This document shows positions 42,848 through 51,984 of a stretch of DNA of 64,000 nucleotides, piece by piece. The notes below the pieces were generated by a model that was given only the letters and a program-made list of their open reading frames with translations, ran no database searches and was not told the DNA's origin. Source of the DNA: Lacrimispora sphenoides (GTDB lineage: Bacteria > Bacillota > Clostridia > Lachnospirales > Lachnospiraceae); assembly GCF_900105215.1 (NCBI RefSeq), contig NZ_FOIP01000001.1, positions 248,001 through 312,000 on the forward strand. The letters are read 5' to 3'. Position numbers and translations under genes: made by a program. Position 1 is the first letter of the stretch, and each line of letters begins with the position of its first letter.

Positions 42848-43837
42848 TTACTGATCTACGTTCTCCTTTGTAATGATAGACATCGGTACAACTACCTTCT
42901 CTTCAATGGTCTGTCCGGACAGAAGACGATAAGCGGTTTCGATACAGGTTGTACCGATTCCTGCTGGATCCTGTGCTGCAGATGCTACCATTTCACCGGT
43001 ACGGATAAAGCCTTTTCCTTCATCTGAACCGTCCACGGAAACAACCTTGGTAGCGTCTAAGCGGCCTGCTTCCTTAAGGGCTGCGATGGCACCGCGTGCT
43101 GTCGGGTCATTGATGGTGAATACTCCGTCGATTACTGGGTTTGCGTTGATAAAGTCTACCATGATCGGCTGAGAATAATCGGACTTTGGTTTCTCAACGT
43201 CTTTGGTCTGGATGATTTCAATGTCTGGATACTTCTTTAATTCTTCTTCAAAACCGAACTGACGATCATAGCAAACTTCTGTGGTACTATATGTAATTTC
43301 TACTACTTTTCCTTTACCGCCTAAAGATTCTGCCAGAGCCTGTGCACACAGTTTTCCAGCTTCTTTATTATCAGATACAACCGTACACTGAACCAGTTCC
43401 GGATTCTTTACTGAGGTATTGAATGCAATGACAGGTATGTCAGCTTCCTTGCATGCTTCCAGAGTAGCACGTACTCCTTCTGAGTTGATCGCGGAAATAC
43501 AGATGACGTCACAGCCCTGGTTGATCATATCCATTACGTCATTCATCTGCTTATTCTGATCACCGCCGGCATCCTGGATGATCAATTCATCCTTCGTTCC
43601 GCTAAGAGCTGCCTGCATGGCATCTTTAATCTGGATAAAGAACACATTGGTTAAATCCGGTGCAGAAACTCCGATCTTAATCGGCTCTCTGGTATCCTCT
43701 GTTTTTGCTGCGGTTGTTTCAGTACCGGAGCTGGCTACTGTGGTTTCCTTTACATCGGTTTCCTTTGCAGTGGAACCGCAAGCGCTTAATGACAAGGCCA
43801 TCATGGCTGATAATACAATTGCAGTAACTTTTCTCAT
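42848..43837 (-). CDS. Ribose-type sugar-binding lipoprotein (RbsB-like)
   Basis: Extracellular periplasmic-binding-type lipoprotein of 329 residues with lipobox LSACG and a Thr/Glu-rich linker. The type I fold is clear from KIGVSAPDLTNVFFIQIKDAMQ, GCDVICISAINSEG and the FTINDPTARGAIAALKEAG strand. First gene of the operon; the ligand is a monosaccharide, probably a pentose given the transketolase/transaldolase genes downstream. Its 160-nt leader carries two motifs shared with the gntR promoter. Confidence 0.93.
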   Translation of the reverse strand: MRKVTAIVLSAMMALSLSACGSTAKETDVKETTVASSGTETTAAKTEDTREPIKIGVSAPDLTNVFFIQIKDAMQAALSGTKDELIIQDAGGDQNKQMNDVMDMINQGCDVICISAINSEGVRATLEACKEADIPVIAFNTSVKNPELVQCTVVSDNKEAGKLCAQALAESLGGKGKVVEITYSTTEVCYDRQFGFEEELKKYPDIEIIQTKDVEKPKSDYSQPIMVDFINANPVIDGVFTINDPTARGAIAALKEAGRLDATKVVSVDGSDEGKGFIRTGEMVASAAQDPAGIGTTCIETAYRLLSGQTIEEKVVVPMSIITKENVDQ

Positions 43838-43932
43838 AATAATCCACCTCTCAACATTTTTTCCTTCTTTTGTAGCATACTTTGATTTGTTTTTGTTTTT
43901 ATACCCTAGTTTTTGTTACAAATGTTTAAACC

Positions 43933-43947
43933 ATTGTATGATATCAT
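43933..43947. promoter_or_regulatory. GntR operator candidate 1 (leader of the ABC operon)
   Basis: ATTGTATGATATCAT, containing the perfect palindrome ATGATATCAT; 14 of 15 bases match the site at the gntR promoter. It lies at about +52 to +66 of the operon transcript. Confidence 0.6.
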
Positions 43948-43984
43948 TCTCTATTGCGTTCCCGGGTTTGCATTTTTGTCTGCT

Positions 43985-43994
43985 GTCATACAAT
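43985..43994. promoter_or_regulatory. GntR operator candidate 2 (near the ABC operon start)
   Basis: GTCATACAAT, reading ATTGTATGAC on the minus strand, just downstream of the predicted start at about +5 to +14. Over 15 bases it matches the gntR site at 13, and it is inverted relative to candidate 1. Confidence 0.55.
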
Positions 43995-44005
43995 ATTGCT
44001 ACTAA

Positions 44006-44034
44006 ATAATACATTTTTTATCGAAATTTGTCAA
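44006..44034 (-). promoter_or_regulatory. Consensus promoter of the ABC/transketolase operon
   Basis: Minus-strand TTGACA and TATTAT with a 17-bp spacer; start near 43999. Such a strong promoter implies repression when the sugar is absent. Confidence 0.85.
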
Positions 44035-44217
44035 TAGTATTTTTAAAATTATGCAAAACTAACAAAGGTCTGTCATACACTTTCCCACTCAGATTGTATT
44101 ACACCTCTTCCATTTTCTGGTATTTCTGCCCTGCTGACAGGATTCGGTTTAAATTTTCCTTCCCGTATCTTCTGGATTATTTCGCTCTGGTTCTAATCAA
44201 TTTCAGAAGTTCAAATT

Positions 44218-44258
44218 AAAAAAGATCTGCATTTTACCCAGCTGATAAAATGCAGATC
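44218..44258 (-). terminator. Terminator of the LPXTG surface-protein gene
   Basis: A 13-bp stem GATCTGCATTTTA/TAAAATGCAGATC followed on the minus strand by TTTTTT. Confidence 0.88.
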
Positions 44259-44348
44259 CGTTCTAATTGCCGTATTGGTTTTGCTCAAAATGTTTGCCGT
44301 TATTCCTGCGGCAGCTATATAAATTAATACTCTGGTATGCTCCCACTT

Positions 44349-47300
44349 TTATGGTTGTCTTGTTTCCGAACGCTGCCTAAGCAGGATACCCGCAGCAAGC
44401 AATGCTGCCCCCAGCACCACTAGAACCCCAGAAACCGGTGTACTGCTATCCCCGGTTTTAGGCAGGGAAGAAGCATCTACAGGCTCTGGTACCAGATCGG
44501 ACACGGGTACCGGCTTTACTTCCAAGATGGTAGTGGAATCGGGGGAAGAATCTGTTGTTTTGGCGGGTACTTCCGTACTGCCTCCGTTGCTGCTTCCACC
44601 GCTGTTTCCTCCGCCGCTGCTGCCTCCGCCGCTGTTTCCTCCGCCGCTTTCCCCACTACCGTTGTTCCCTCCGCCGTCAGAATATGTATTTTGGAATGAG
44701 ATTTCATCAACCTGGATCCCTACTTTTTGGTACGTCACTGCCGCCGTTAAGGCATCGTTCCCTTTGACTGTAACCTCTGCAGTCACTGAGTAAACCGTGT
44801 TGTCATAGCTTATTCCGCTTATTCCTCCATTGACCTCTGATACTATATAGGTATAGGTGCCTGCAGCACTATAAGTAATGGCAGGAAACGCAAAATTGCC
44901 ATCGGCATCATTAGTAACCGTCTGAGCATACGTTCCGCCGTCCGTTGTTTCATTCAGTGTAAAGCTGAATTCCCCGGCCTCAAGCGCCCGGCCCGTTAAT
45001 CTCTTTGTACCTGTGACATCCGCGCTGGCATATTCCGGCACCGGTCCGTGAGTTTCCTCCCATTGTGCATACAGATCTTTCTTTTCAGCCGTTATCTCAA
45101 AGAGATCACCGGGCTGATACCACAGGGAGCTTTCCGTCACATCTGCCGTATCAGTCCATTCCAGAAATGTCTTTCCCTCAGGCACCGTCCAATCTTCTAC
45201 GGCAGTTAAAGCTTTTACGGGAACTGACTCACCCAGCGTATACCCGCCATACTCTTTTGTTGCTCCGCTGCTGTCATTCTTATGGTAAGTCAATCCATAT
45301 GTAACCACTCCAGCCTCGCCCCAGACTGCATATACCGTCTGCTCCATGGAATCAACGATATCTCCCGCTTCATAGACCACGTCATCTGCTGACGGATCGG
45401 TATCCCAGCCAAGCAGAATCATACCTGCCGACGGAGGAGTCATATTGGCATCAGAAAGTGCAAGCACATTTCCCCCTACATCACTGATAAGCCAGTAATT
45501 TTTTGTTTCTGAACCTATGTAGTAACTTTCTCCCAGTACAAAACCTTCTTCTGTAAGGCCTTCCCAATTACCTTCACCTGAATCAAATTTCACCCAGGCT
45601 ATTTCAACCGCACCGGCATCTTTGCTTCCCGCTTCCCGAAGCTTCCCACGCTCATCGAACGTAATCGGGGATGCAGCAGCTTCCCCATCCGCATTGGTTC
45701 CGCTTCCTGCCACGTGCCTGGGCACGATCATCAGCGTATTGATACAGGTCTCATATTCTGAGCCTTCCACCCCCGCATTCCGCTCATTTCCATATTCGTT
45801 AAGCTGCGGATCGTTTGCGCCGAATATATCCTTCACCTTTAAGTTTACATTCTGTTTAACGCTGTAATCCGCCCCCACATTGCCGCCGTTATCGGTGACT
45901 CTGTTTGCGGTAATCTGGGTGTTTTTCTTCGTCGAAGCAGCGGAATCATTAACAAATAAATTATTTCTCAGTGTCCAGAGGGGCCGAAGAGTTGACAAGG
46001 ATCCCAAATGAAAAGAAGAATGTTCGCCTAGGTCGTTTCCTCCTGACCCGCGTTCATGGATGTTTCCATAAAAAGTATTGCTTTCCAGTTCCACGTTTAC
46101 TGAACTGCAGGCCTGGATCGCACCTCCGTAATAGACGCCATCCACATGTTGGCCCGCGTTCTTATAAAAAGTGCAGTTCCTTACGGTCAGAGAACAGTTT
46201 CCATCTGGTACAGTTTTTTCAAAGTGAATCGCTCCCGCATCATCCCTTGCTATATTTTCCTCAAATGTCGAATCTTCAATGATCCATGTATTTGAATAGG
46301 AGGTTCCTGTATAATAGGAAAGCGCACCGCCATCTGCGGTACTCACCACAGTTGTAGCTTTGTTTCCTTTAAAATAGCATTGACTGATTGTTAAATAGCT
46401 TTGGTTCGTATTGTAATACGATATGGCACCGCCGCGGCCTCCTGTTGTAGCAGAAATATTGCCATTTTCCGCTGCATTTTCCTCAAAATAACTGTTGCTG
46501 ATATTCATCACAATGTTTATCCGTCCATCAGCGCCGATCGCTCCGCCATTATAGCCGGGCCAAGTCCCCCGATTGCCCACAAAGCTGCAATTGGTGATGT
46601 TGTAAGTCGTGTTGGAGGCGCCAAGGATTGCTCCGCCGAACGCTGCGACATTATCCTTAAAAAGAGAGCCTTCGATGGCCACGCTATTTCCTTCGCCTGA
46701 TATTGCATTTGACGTACCATTTAAAAACTGTGAATCCTTTATAACAACCCTCTGGCTTCCTAACGATACGGCACTGCTTGAAAGCCCATCAAATGTTACT
46801 TGTTCAATCGTTACCTGTCCGGAACCTGCATTCACTTTTATCCCACCGGTGCCTGTCCCCAAAGTCATATTCTTAAGTGTATATTCTCCTGCATTGCCTG
46901 AAGCAAAGGTAAAGTGCGTATATCCTCCTGGCAATTCGATGCCCCCGCCGTCAATTACAATGCTCCTCCCGTTGGCAAGAGCCGGCAGGGTTACCGTTCC
47001 TGTCATGGAAAAATCAGCAGACAGCTCTATCGTCATGTCATCCGACGTACCGTTAATCACTCCAGGAAGTTGTGCTCCTCCAGTGACCGTGACCGAGCTG
47101 CTAAACGCCGTCAGACTGGGGAAGAATGTCCAGTAGACCGCCCCGGAGGCTTCATCAGTAAGGAAATCGCATCGCCAGCCGGCAGGCATGAGCGAGCGAT
47201 CCACCTCATATTCCCAACGGGGCTTTTGTATTTCCAAAGCAGCTGAATATCCGCTGCTCTTTAACGCTGCCTGATACTCTTCCTCATAAGCATCGATTAA

Positions 47301-47627
47301 CGCCTGTACCTCCTCCAAAGTCTCCGGTTGCGGATCAAATACAAAATACAGATCTTCTTCCATTCCGTTGGAGGTCTCGTCCGTAAAATCTTCAATTCCG
47401 CTATCCTTTCCGGAAGGTGAAGCAATGCTGCTTGTGGCCAAAGCCGGTACGTCCTCCAGTGAATCCTCAGACACAATGTCCGGATCCCCAGGTACTGCGT
47501 CATGTTCCTCTACCATATCCTCAGGTACGGGACTTTCGGCAAAAGTTTTTACAGGCATTAAGCTGAATGTCATGCACAGTAATAACAGCAGGCTCAGTTT
47601 TCTTAAAATCTTTCGTTTTCTAATCAA
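44349..47627 (-). CDS. LPXTG-anchored surface protein: beta-helix, InlB-type repeats and pilin isopeptide domain
   Basis: Cell-wall protein of 1092 residues. The start is TTG 47627, with AGGAGG eight bases upstream. A basic signal peptide (about 1-31, ending TFA) leads to an acidic linker, then about 170-640 with repeated GGAI/N-x-F strands typical of a parallel beta-helix, then two Flg_new/InlB-B-type repeats (LLGWDTDPSADDVVYEAGD, FLEWTDTADV, each closing in YAVW/YAQW), and a FctA/Spy0128-like domain (about 880-1000; VTGTKRL, YIVSEVNGG, SFQNTY) that could form an internal Lys-Asn isopeptide bond. A Gly/Ser/Asn spacer precedes LPKTG (1055), a hydrophobic helix and a basic tail. Adhesion or glycan binding is likely. 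No sortase is in the window. Confidence 0.88.
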   Translation of the reverse strand: MIRKRKILRKLSLLLLLCMTFSLMPVKTFAESPVPEDMVEEHDAVPGDPDIVSEDSLEDVPALATSSIASPSGKDSGIEDFTDETSNGMEEDLYFVFDPQPETLEEVQALIDAYEEEYQAALKSSGYSAALEIQKPRWEYEVDRSLMPAGWRCDFLTDEASGAVYWTFFPSLTAFSSSVTVTGGAQLPGVINGTSDDMTIELSADFSMTGTVTLPALANGRSIVIDGGGIELPGGYTHFTFASGNAGEYTLKNMTLGTGTGGIKVNAGSGQVTIEQVTFDGLSSSAVSLGSQRVVIKDSQFLNGTSNAISGEGNSVAIEGSLFKDNVAAFGGAILGASNTTYNITNCSFVGNRGTWPGYNGGAIGADGRINIVMNISNSYFEENAAENGNISATTGGRGGAISYYNTNQSYLTISQCYFKGNKATTVVSTADGGALSYYTGTSYSNTWIIEDSTFEENIARDDAGAIHFEKTVPDGNCSLTVRNCTFYKNAGQHVDGVYYGGAIQACSSVNVELESNTFYGNIHERGSGGNDLGEHSSFHLGSLSTLRPLWTLRNNLFVNDSAASTKKNTQITANRVTDNGGNVGADYSVKQNVNLKVKDIFGANDPQLNEYGNERNAGVEGSEYETCINTLMIVPRHVAGSGTNADGEAAASPITFDERGKLREAGSKDAGAVEIAWVKFDSGEGNWEGLTEEGFVLGESYYIGSETKNYWLISDVGGNVLALSDANMTPPSAGMILLGWDTDPSADDVVYEAGDIVDSMEQTVYAVWGEAGVVTYGLTYHKNDSSGATKEYGGYTLGESVPVKALTAVEDWTVPEGKTFLEWTDTADVTESSLWYQPGDLFEITAEKKDLYAQWEETHGPVPEYASADVTGTKRLTGRALEAGEFSFTLNETTDGGTYAQTVTNDADGNFAFPAITYSAAGTYTYIVSEVNGGISGISYDNTVYSVTAEVTVKGNDALTAAVTYQKVGIQVDEISFQNTYSDGGGNNGSGESGGGNSGGGSSGGGNSGGSSNGGSTEVPAKTTDSSPDSTTILEVKPVPVSDLVPEPVDASSLPKTGDSSTPVSGVLVVLGAALLAAGILLRQRSETRQP

Positions 47628-47741
47628 ATTCCTTCCTCCTCTCCCAATTCTTTTTTTTGTACCTGTTTTCTCAAATCAGTTTCTTACCAATGCCCCCTGT
47701 TTCAGTAAAGCAACTGCAACTATGAATAATTTCAATATTAA

Positions 47742-47767
47742 ATTAAACTATACTTTATAAGTTTAAT
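47742..47767. promoter_or_regulatory. Inverted repeat upstream of the surface-protein gene
   Basis: Arms ATTAAACT (47742-47749) and AGTTTAAT (47760-47767) with a 10-bp spacer, 115 bp before the TTG start, in an AT-rich region where a promoter is expected but not clearly resolved. Confidence 0.35.
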
Positions 47768-47858
47768 TATAAATTCTCCTAATGTAGCCAGACCTTTAAA
47801 TGTAGTAAATGCCCCTGTAGATGTATGGAATGGTTTTGATGCGATACCAGATCTACAT

Positions 47859-47908
47859 AAAAAGAGCAGCAGAACGATCTTATTCCATTCGTTCTGCTGC
47901 TCTTTTTC
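47859..47908. terminator. Terminator of gntR
   Basis: Perfect 15-bp arms (AGAGCAGCAGAACGA and complement) with A/T runs on both sides, so it can work in both directions; seven bases past the gntR stop. Confidence 0.88.
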
Positions 47909-47914
47909 TACCTC

Positions 47915-48610
47915 TTACCGCTTAATGATAACATTCAAATCCGTATTGATCAGGGAGATATGTCTCTTTGCATAAAGCTCTGACACCTCTTCGTCCCGCG
48001 CTTTTAAGGCTTCCACTATATTATGATGGGCTCTTATGGCATTCTGTGCATTTTGCGGTACCTGGAAAGTCTTTAACCGGAAATCCCGGATGCACTCATC
48101 AATCTTTCTGCTCATAAAAATCAGCATCTTATTTTTGCTGGCTTCCACGATCTGCCGGTGCAGCTTCTCATCATATTTTGCCATTCCGGCAATGTCCTCT
48201 TCCTCTACTGCGCGGATAAACCGGAAATGGATCCGTTCAATCTGCTCAAGCTCCGCATCAGAGGCCCGCTTCGCTACGATCCTTGCACATAAGGGCTCCA
48301 CGGCACTTCGGACCTCAATATAATCCTTTAATTCCACTTCATTTTTAAGGAACCATTCTGCCAGTTCTTCCTGCCCCAGCTCTTTTTTACTGACCAGAAA
48401 TGCTCCTCGTCCAGGTTTGATCTCCACCAGGCCACGGGCCTCTAGAATACGGAAAGCTTCTCTGACTGTACCACGACCCACCGTCAGCTTCTCACACCAT
48501 TCTTTTTCCGTAGGCAATTTTTGCCCGACTTCTATTCCGTCTGCTGCAGCAAATTCCTTCATACTGTTCACCACCTGCTGCACGATCGGAATTCTAGAAA
48601 CCTCTTCCAT
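47915..48610 (-). CDS. FadR-subfamily GntR transcriptional regulator
   Basis: Repressor of 231 residues. The N-terminal winged helix has KLPTEKEWCEKLTVGRGTVR and ALRILEA-like FRILEARGLVEIKPGRGAF; the C-terminal all-helical FCD domain (about 95-225) shows the metal/ligand residues in YDEKLHRQIVEAS and AHHNIVEALKARD. FadR-type regulators respond to sugar acids, organic acids or sugar phosphates. A 15-bp motif at its own promoter recurs twice in the leader of the ABC/transketolase operon, so it probably represses both. Confidence 0.92.
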   Translation of the reverse strand: MEEVSRIPIVQQVVNSMKEFAAADGIEVGQKLPTEKEWCEKLTVGRGTVREAFRILEARGLVEIKPGRGAFLVSKKELGQEELAEWFLKNEVELKDYIEVRSAVEPLCARIVAKRASDAELEQIERIHFRFIRAVEEEDIAGMAKYDEKLHRQIVEASKNKMLIFMSRKIDECIRDFRLKTFQVPQNAQNAIRAHHNIVEALKARDEEVSELYAKRHISLINTDLNVIIKR

Positions 48611-48658
48611 TTATTCACACTCCCTCTTCTTCATATTCATCTTTCGTCTAAATATTCC

Positions 48659-48673
48659 ATGATGTCATACAAT
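48659..48673. promoter_or_regulatory. GntR operator candidate 3 (gntR promoter)
   Basis: ATGATGTCATACAAT overlaps the predicted transcription start of gntR (near 48668), the usual place for autorepression. Its complement ATTGTATGACATCAT differs at one base from the site at 43933-43947. Confidence 0.6.
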
Positions 48674-48674
48674 C

Positions 48675-48702
48675 ATTGTAACACATTTGAAGAAAACTGC
48701 AA
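48675..48702 (-). promoter_or_regulatory. Promoter of gntR
   Basis: Minus-strand TTGCAG and TACAAT with a 16-bp spacer. Confidence 0.6.
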
Positions 48703-48823
48703 ACATAAACATGATTTTTCTACTTTTTTCATACCCATCAGACAATCCAGTTGTTTTTCCGCTGCATAAAAAAAGGCCAAAGCAGTGACTTTAAAAGTCT
48801 GCTGCTTCGGCCTGAAAAAAGGA

Positions 48824-51800
48824 TTACCGGAACGTAACCTTCCACGTTTTGATCTCATAAGGATGAATTGCAAAAGAAGCCGTTCTGTCCTTAAAGGTTA
48901 CTTCTGCCTCCTCTTCTTCCAGCATGTTGCATTCCATGATCCTCTGAATGTCCATGCCAAAGGTCATATTCCCGACGGTTCGTCTGTTGTTTGTCTCGTA
49001 AAAGCGAAGGATGAGTTCATTCCCCTTTTGTGACTGCTTCACAACCTCAATGACAACGTTATCGGCATCCGCTTTTACCAGAGAAAATGCTCCGGGCAGC
49101 TGTCCTCCATCTTTCTCTTTTACAAGAGCTGTCATTGGATTGTTCATGGTATAAGCCTTTTGTATTGTTTTTGCCGTTTTCCAGCCGCCCTTGTGGGGAT
49201 AGATGGAAAATACAAAGCTATGGTGTTCCTTATCTGCATCCGGGTTTGGATAGGTTGCCGATTTTAACATGGAGATTCCGATCTCACCATCATGGACGTG
49301 ACAGCCGTACTTGCAGTCATTGATCATGCTGACTCCATAATCATCCTCTGAAACATCGATCCACTTATGCATGCATACCTCGAATTTTGCATAATCCCAC
49401 ATGGTATTATAATGGGTTTTTCTTTTTACATTTCCGTACTGAATCTCAAAAGTAGCTTCGTCCGTATGGATATCGACCGGGAGAATTGACTTTAAGAAGA
49501 TATGGTTTTCCTTCCAGTCGATCTCATTGCGAATGATGATTTCCGGGCTGTTGTATAATAAGGAGATGTACTGTTCAATGACGGAGTCCAGATATCTTCT
49601 CTTTACACAAATTGTAGCGCGGACCGGGCCGTTTTCCACAAGTTCCATGCTGCTTACGTCAGTAATTTCCCAGGACTTTTCTACATAATAGTTGTTTACA
49701 TCCCAGGCATCATAGTTGTGAGGTCTGTCTTCATAGGTCATGAGCACGTTGGCATGCCTGTTTTCTTTTAACACTTCCCGTTCATTCTGCTTATCATAAA
49801 TCGAAGAAATCTGTCCGTTTTCATGGAAGGTCACGCAGATAAACTCATTCTCCAGATGCCTCTCATCTGCTCTTAAGCCGGTATCACAGCTTCCTTCCCG
49901 CAGTTCAAAGGTCTTATAGCCCTTAGAAGGAACCTGGGAAGCACAAAACAGCCATGAACCATCTCCTGCTTTCTGTGCAGGAAACAGGATCTCTCCATCC
50001 ATTACCGCTAAGCTTTCCATGTACTCAGGAGCTTGGAAGGATACGGCTCCCTCCCCCTCAAAGCTGTTAGGATTAAATACAACCAGATTATCCTTATGGG
50101 CAGACACACCCTCTAAAACATTGGAAAGAGCATGATCCACCAGGTCTCTTCCAGCTTTCCCTATTGTTTCGTATTCCTTTTTGGAATCCTCATATACCTC
50201 TTTAATGGAAGATCCCGGAAGGATATCATGGAACTGGTTTCTTAAAATCACTTCCCATGCATCCTCTATGGTCTCCCTGGGATAAGGATTCTGATTTAAT
50301 ACTCCATCTAACATGGAGTAAAATTCTGCATTCTCAAATAAAAATTCTGATTTCCGGTTGAACTTTTTATTTCTTGCCATAGAGGTATAGGTTCCCCTAT
50401 GGTATTCCAAGTATAATTCTCCGACCCAGGAAGGCAGATATTTCTTTCCTCTTACTTCTTTATCCAGCTTTTCAAAAAATGCCTTAGACGTACTCATCAC
50501 AGTCCTTGGACAGCCCGGTATGCCCGTTTCAAGTCTCCGCTGGTTTTCCAGCATATCTTTGGTAGGGCCGCCGCCGCCATCTCCGTAGCCAAAGGACATT
50601 AAGACCTCATCATTTAGATATTTCTGGCTGTATCTGGCCCAGGCTCCTTTTACCTGTGAAGGATTTATGTATGCGTTATAGGTGGTGAAATGCTCGGTTT
50701 CTGTCCCGCCTTCTTCAGCTGCCTTATTATAGTCACGGCTTGGGCTGAAGTGGGTTAAAATTCTTGTTCCGTCAATTCCTTCCCATTCAAAGGTGTCATA
50801 GGGCATTTTATTGAATTCATTCCAGCTGATTTTTGTAGTCATAAAATATTTGATGCCGCATTTTTTCATGATCTGAGGCAGGGCGGCAGAATATCCGAAC
50901 ACATCGGGAAGCCATAGAATCTCATTGTCCTTCCCGAATTCTTCCCTGAAAAATTCTTTGCCATGAAGGAACTGGCGCACAAGGGATTCCCCGGAGGAAA
51001 GATTGCAGTCTGCTTCCACAAACATGCCGCCTTCTGTCTCCCATCTACCTTCTGCAACACGTTTTTGTATCTCTTCATAAACCTCAGGAGCATGCTTCTT
51101 AACATATTTATATAGCTGGGGCTGGCTTGACATGAAGATGTATTCCGGATACTGTTTCATCAGCTCCAGCACCGTGGAGAAGCTTCTTACCGCCTTATCC
51201 TCCGTGACCGCAAGGGTCCATAACCAGGCTACGTCAATGTGGGTATGGCCCACGCAGTAAACCGTTTCTTTGCTGTTTCCGCTATATTTATCATAGAATT
51301 CTTCCTTCATGTATTGCCGGGCTTTTTTAAGGCTTTCATAATATTCTTCCGAATATTCCTTTCTTAAGTCCAGAAGATTTAAGGATTCATTCACTGCATG
51401 AATGATGGAGAGATAGGCACTGTCACTGTCAGGAAGAAGCCTGGCGACCTGATAGGGAACGGAAATATCATAATAATACTGCTCTGTTTCCCTGTCTAAC
51501 ACCTTTATCCTGGAATCCATGACAAGCTTAAAATTCTGATCCCCGGTAAATGCGGATAAAACGATTCGAAACGTCTCACCTGGCTCTGCCTTTTCCGTCA
51601 GCAGTACCTCCCTGTGATTGACGTCAAGCCCCTGCCGCCTGTCACCATTGACGTAAATGGAAAACTGGGGATTGGTGGCATCCCACAGCCCTTCTCTTCC
51701 GGTTTTTAACTCATACACCACCCATTGATCCTTAAAATTCTCAGGAATGGTAATGACTGTTTCAAACCAGAAATATTCCCTGTGGCCACCCCACAGTTCT

Positions 51801-51964
51801 GCACTAGTAAGTTCCTCCCAGTCATCGGTACGAAGGTCCTGGACATTTAAAAAGCGTTCTCCGGATTTTAACATCCGGTAACTGGTGACAGGAACTTCTT
51901 TCACATAGATAAGTTCCTTAAGATCTTCCACCAATTTTCCAATCCGTTCTTTGATCAGTATCAT
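48824..51964 (-). CDS. Alpha-mannosidase, glycoside hydrolase family 38
   Basis: Large cytoplasmic zinc enzyme of about 1046 residues that removes alpha-mannose from N-glycan-type or mannan fragments. Key motifs: GHTHIDVAWLW near residue 242 (zinc His and Asp), WLPDVFGYSAALPQI near 355 (nucleophile Asp), and FGYGDGGGG near 460; the C-terminal half is the usual GH38 beta domain. I place the start at ATG 51964, eight bases after AAGGAGG; ATG 51985 overlaps the upstream stop and would include the ribosome site. It is last in the operon with a CUT1 importer, so imported manno-oligosaccharides are the likely substrate. Confidence 0.94.
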   Translation of the reverse strand: MILIKERIGKLVEDLKELIYVKEVPVTSYRMLKSGERFLNVQDLRTDDWEELTSAELWGGHREYFWFETVITIPENFKDQWVVYELKTGREGLWDATNPQFSIYVNGDRRQGLDVNHREVLLTEKAEPGETFRIVLSAFTGDQNFKLVMDSRIKVLDRETEQYYYDISVPYQVARLLPDSDSAYLSIIHAVNESLNLLDLRKEYSEEYYESLKKARQYMKEEFYDKYSGNSKETVYCVGHTHIDVAWLWTLAVTEDKAVRSFSTVLELMKQYPEYIFMSSQPQLYKYVKKHAPEVYEEIQKRVAEGRWETEGGMFVEADCNLSSGESLVRQFLHGKEFFREEFGKDNEILWLPDVFGYSAALPQIMKKCGIKYFMTTKISWNEFNKMPYDTFEWEGIDGTRILTHFSPSRDYNKAAEEGGTETEHFTTYNAYINPSQVKGAWARYSQKYLNDEVLMSFGYGDGGGGPTKDMLENQRRLETGIPGCPRTVMSTSKAFFEKLDKEVRGKKYLPSWVGELYLEYHRGTYTSMARNKKFNRKSEFLFENAEFYSMLDGVLNQNPYPRETIEDAWEVILRNQFHDILPGSSIKEVYEDSKKEYETIGKAGRDLVDHALSNVLEGVSAHKDNLVVFNPNSFEGEGAVSFQAPEYMESLAVMDGEILFPAQKAGDGSWLFCASQVPSKGYKTFELREGSCDTGLRADERHLENEFICVTFHENGQISSIYDKQNEREVLKENRHANVLMTYEDRPHNYDAWDVNNYYVEKSWEITDVSSMELVENGPVRATICVKRRYLDSVIEQYISLLYNSPEIIIRNEIDWKENHIFLKSILPVDIHTDEATFEIQYGNVKRKTHYNTMWDYAKFEVCMHKWIDVSEDDYGVSMINDCKYGCHVHDGEIGISMLKSATYPNPDADKEHHSFVFSIYPHKGGWKTAKTIQKAYTMNNPMTALVKEKDGGQLPGAFSLVKADADNVVIEVVKQSQKGNELILRFYETNNRRTVGNMTFGMDIQRIMECNMLEEEEAEVTFKDRTASFAIHPYEIKTWKVTFR

Positions 51965-51984
51965 TGTAATCTCCTCCTTATGCA

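Larger units (their letters stand above)
43838..44348. other. 511-bp intergenic region: promoter, operators and terminator
   Basis: No coding sequence. It holds the leader of the sugar-binding lipoprotein gene with two regulator motifs (43933-43947, 43985-43994), a consensus promoter (44006-44034) and, further right, the terminator of the surface-protein gene (44218-44258). Nothing recognisable lies at 44040-44210 or 44260-44348. Confidence 0.8.

Noticed and set aside
36791..43837. Sulfoquinovose (sulfo-transketolase) pathway as the definite assignment of the operon
   Set aside because: Split transketolase plus an RpiB-type isomerase fit, but the sulfoquinovosidase, isomerase, sulfonate reductase or exporter genes are not present in the window; kept only as a precedent.
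44527..44793. Proline/leucine-rich plus-strand frame
   Set aside because: It is the antisense reading of the Gly/Ser spacer before the LPKTG motif; low complexity alone explains it.
46609..47136. 175-residue plus-strand frame
   Set aside because: It is antisense to the beta-helix region of the LPXTG protein, has no ribosome site and has the Pro/Ser-rich composition expected of a shadow of that repeat-rich gene.
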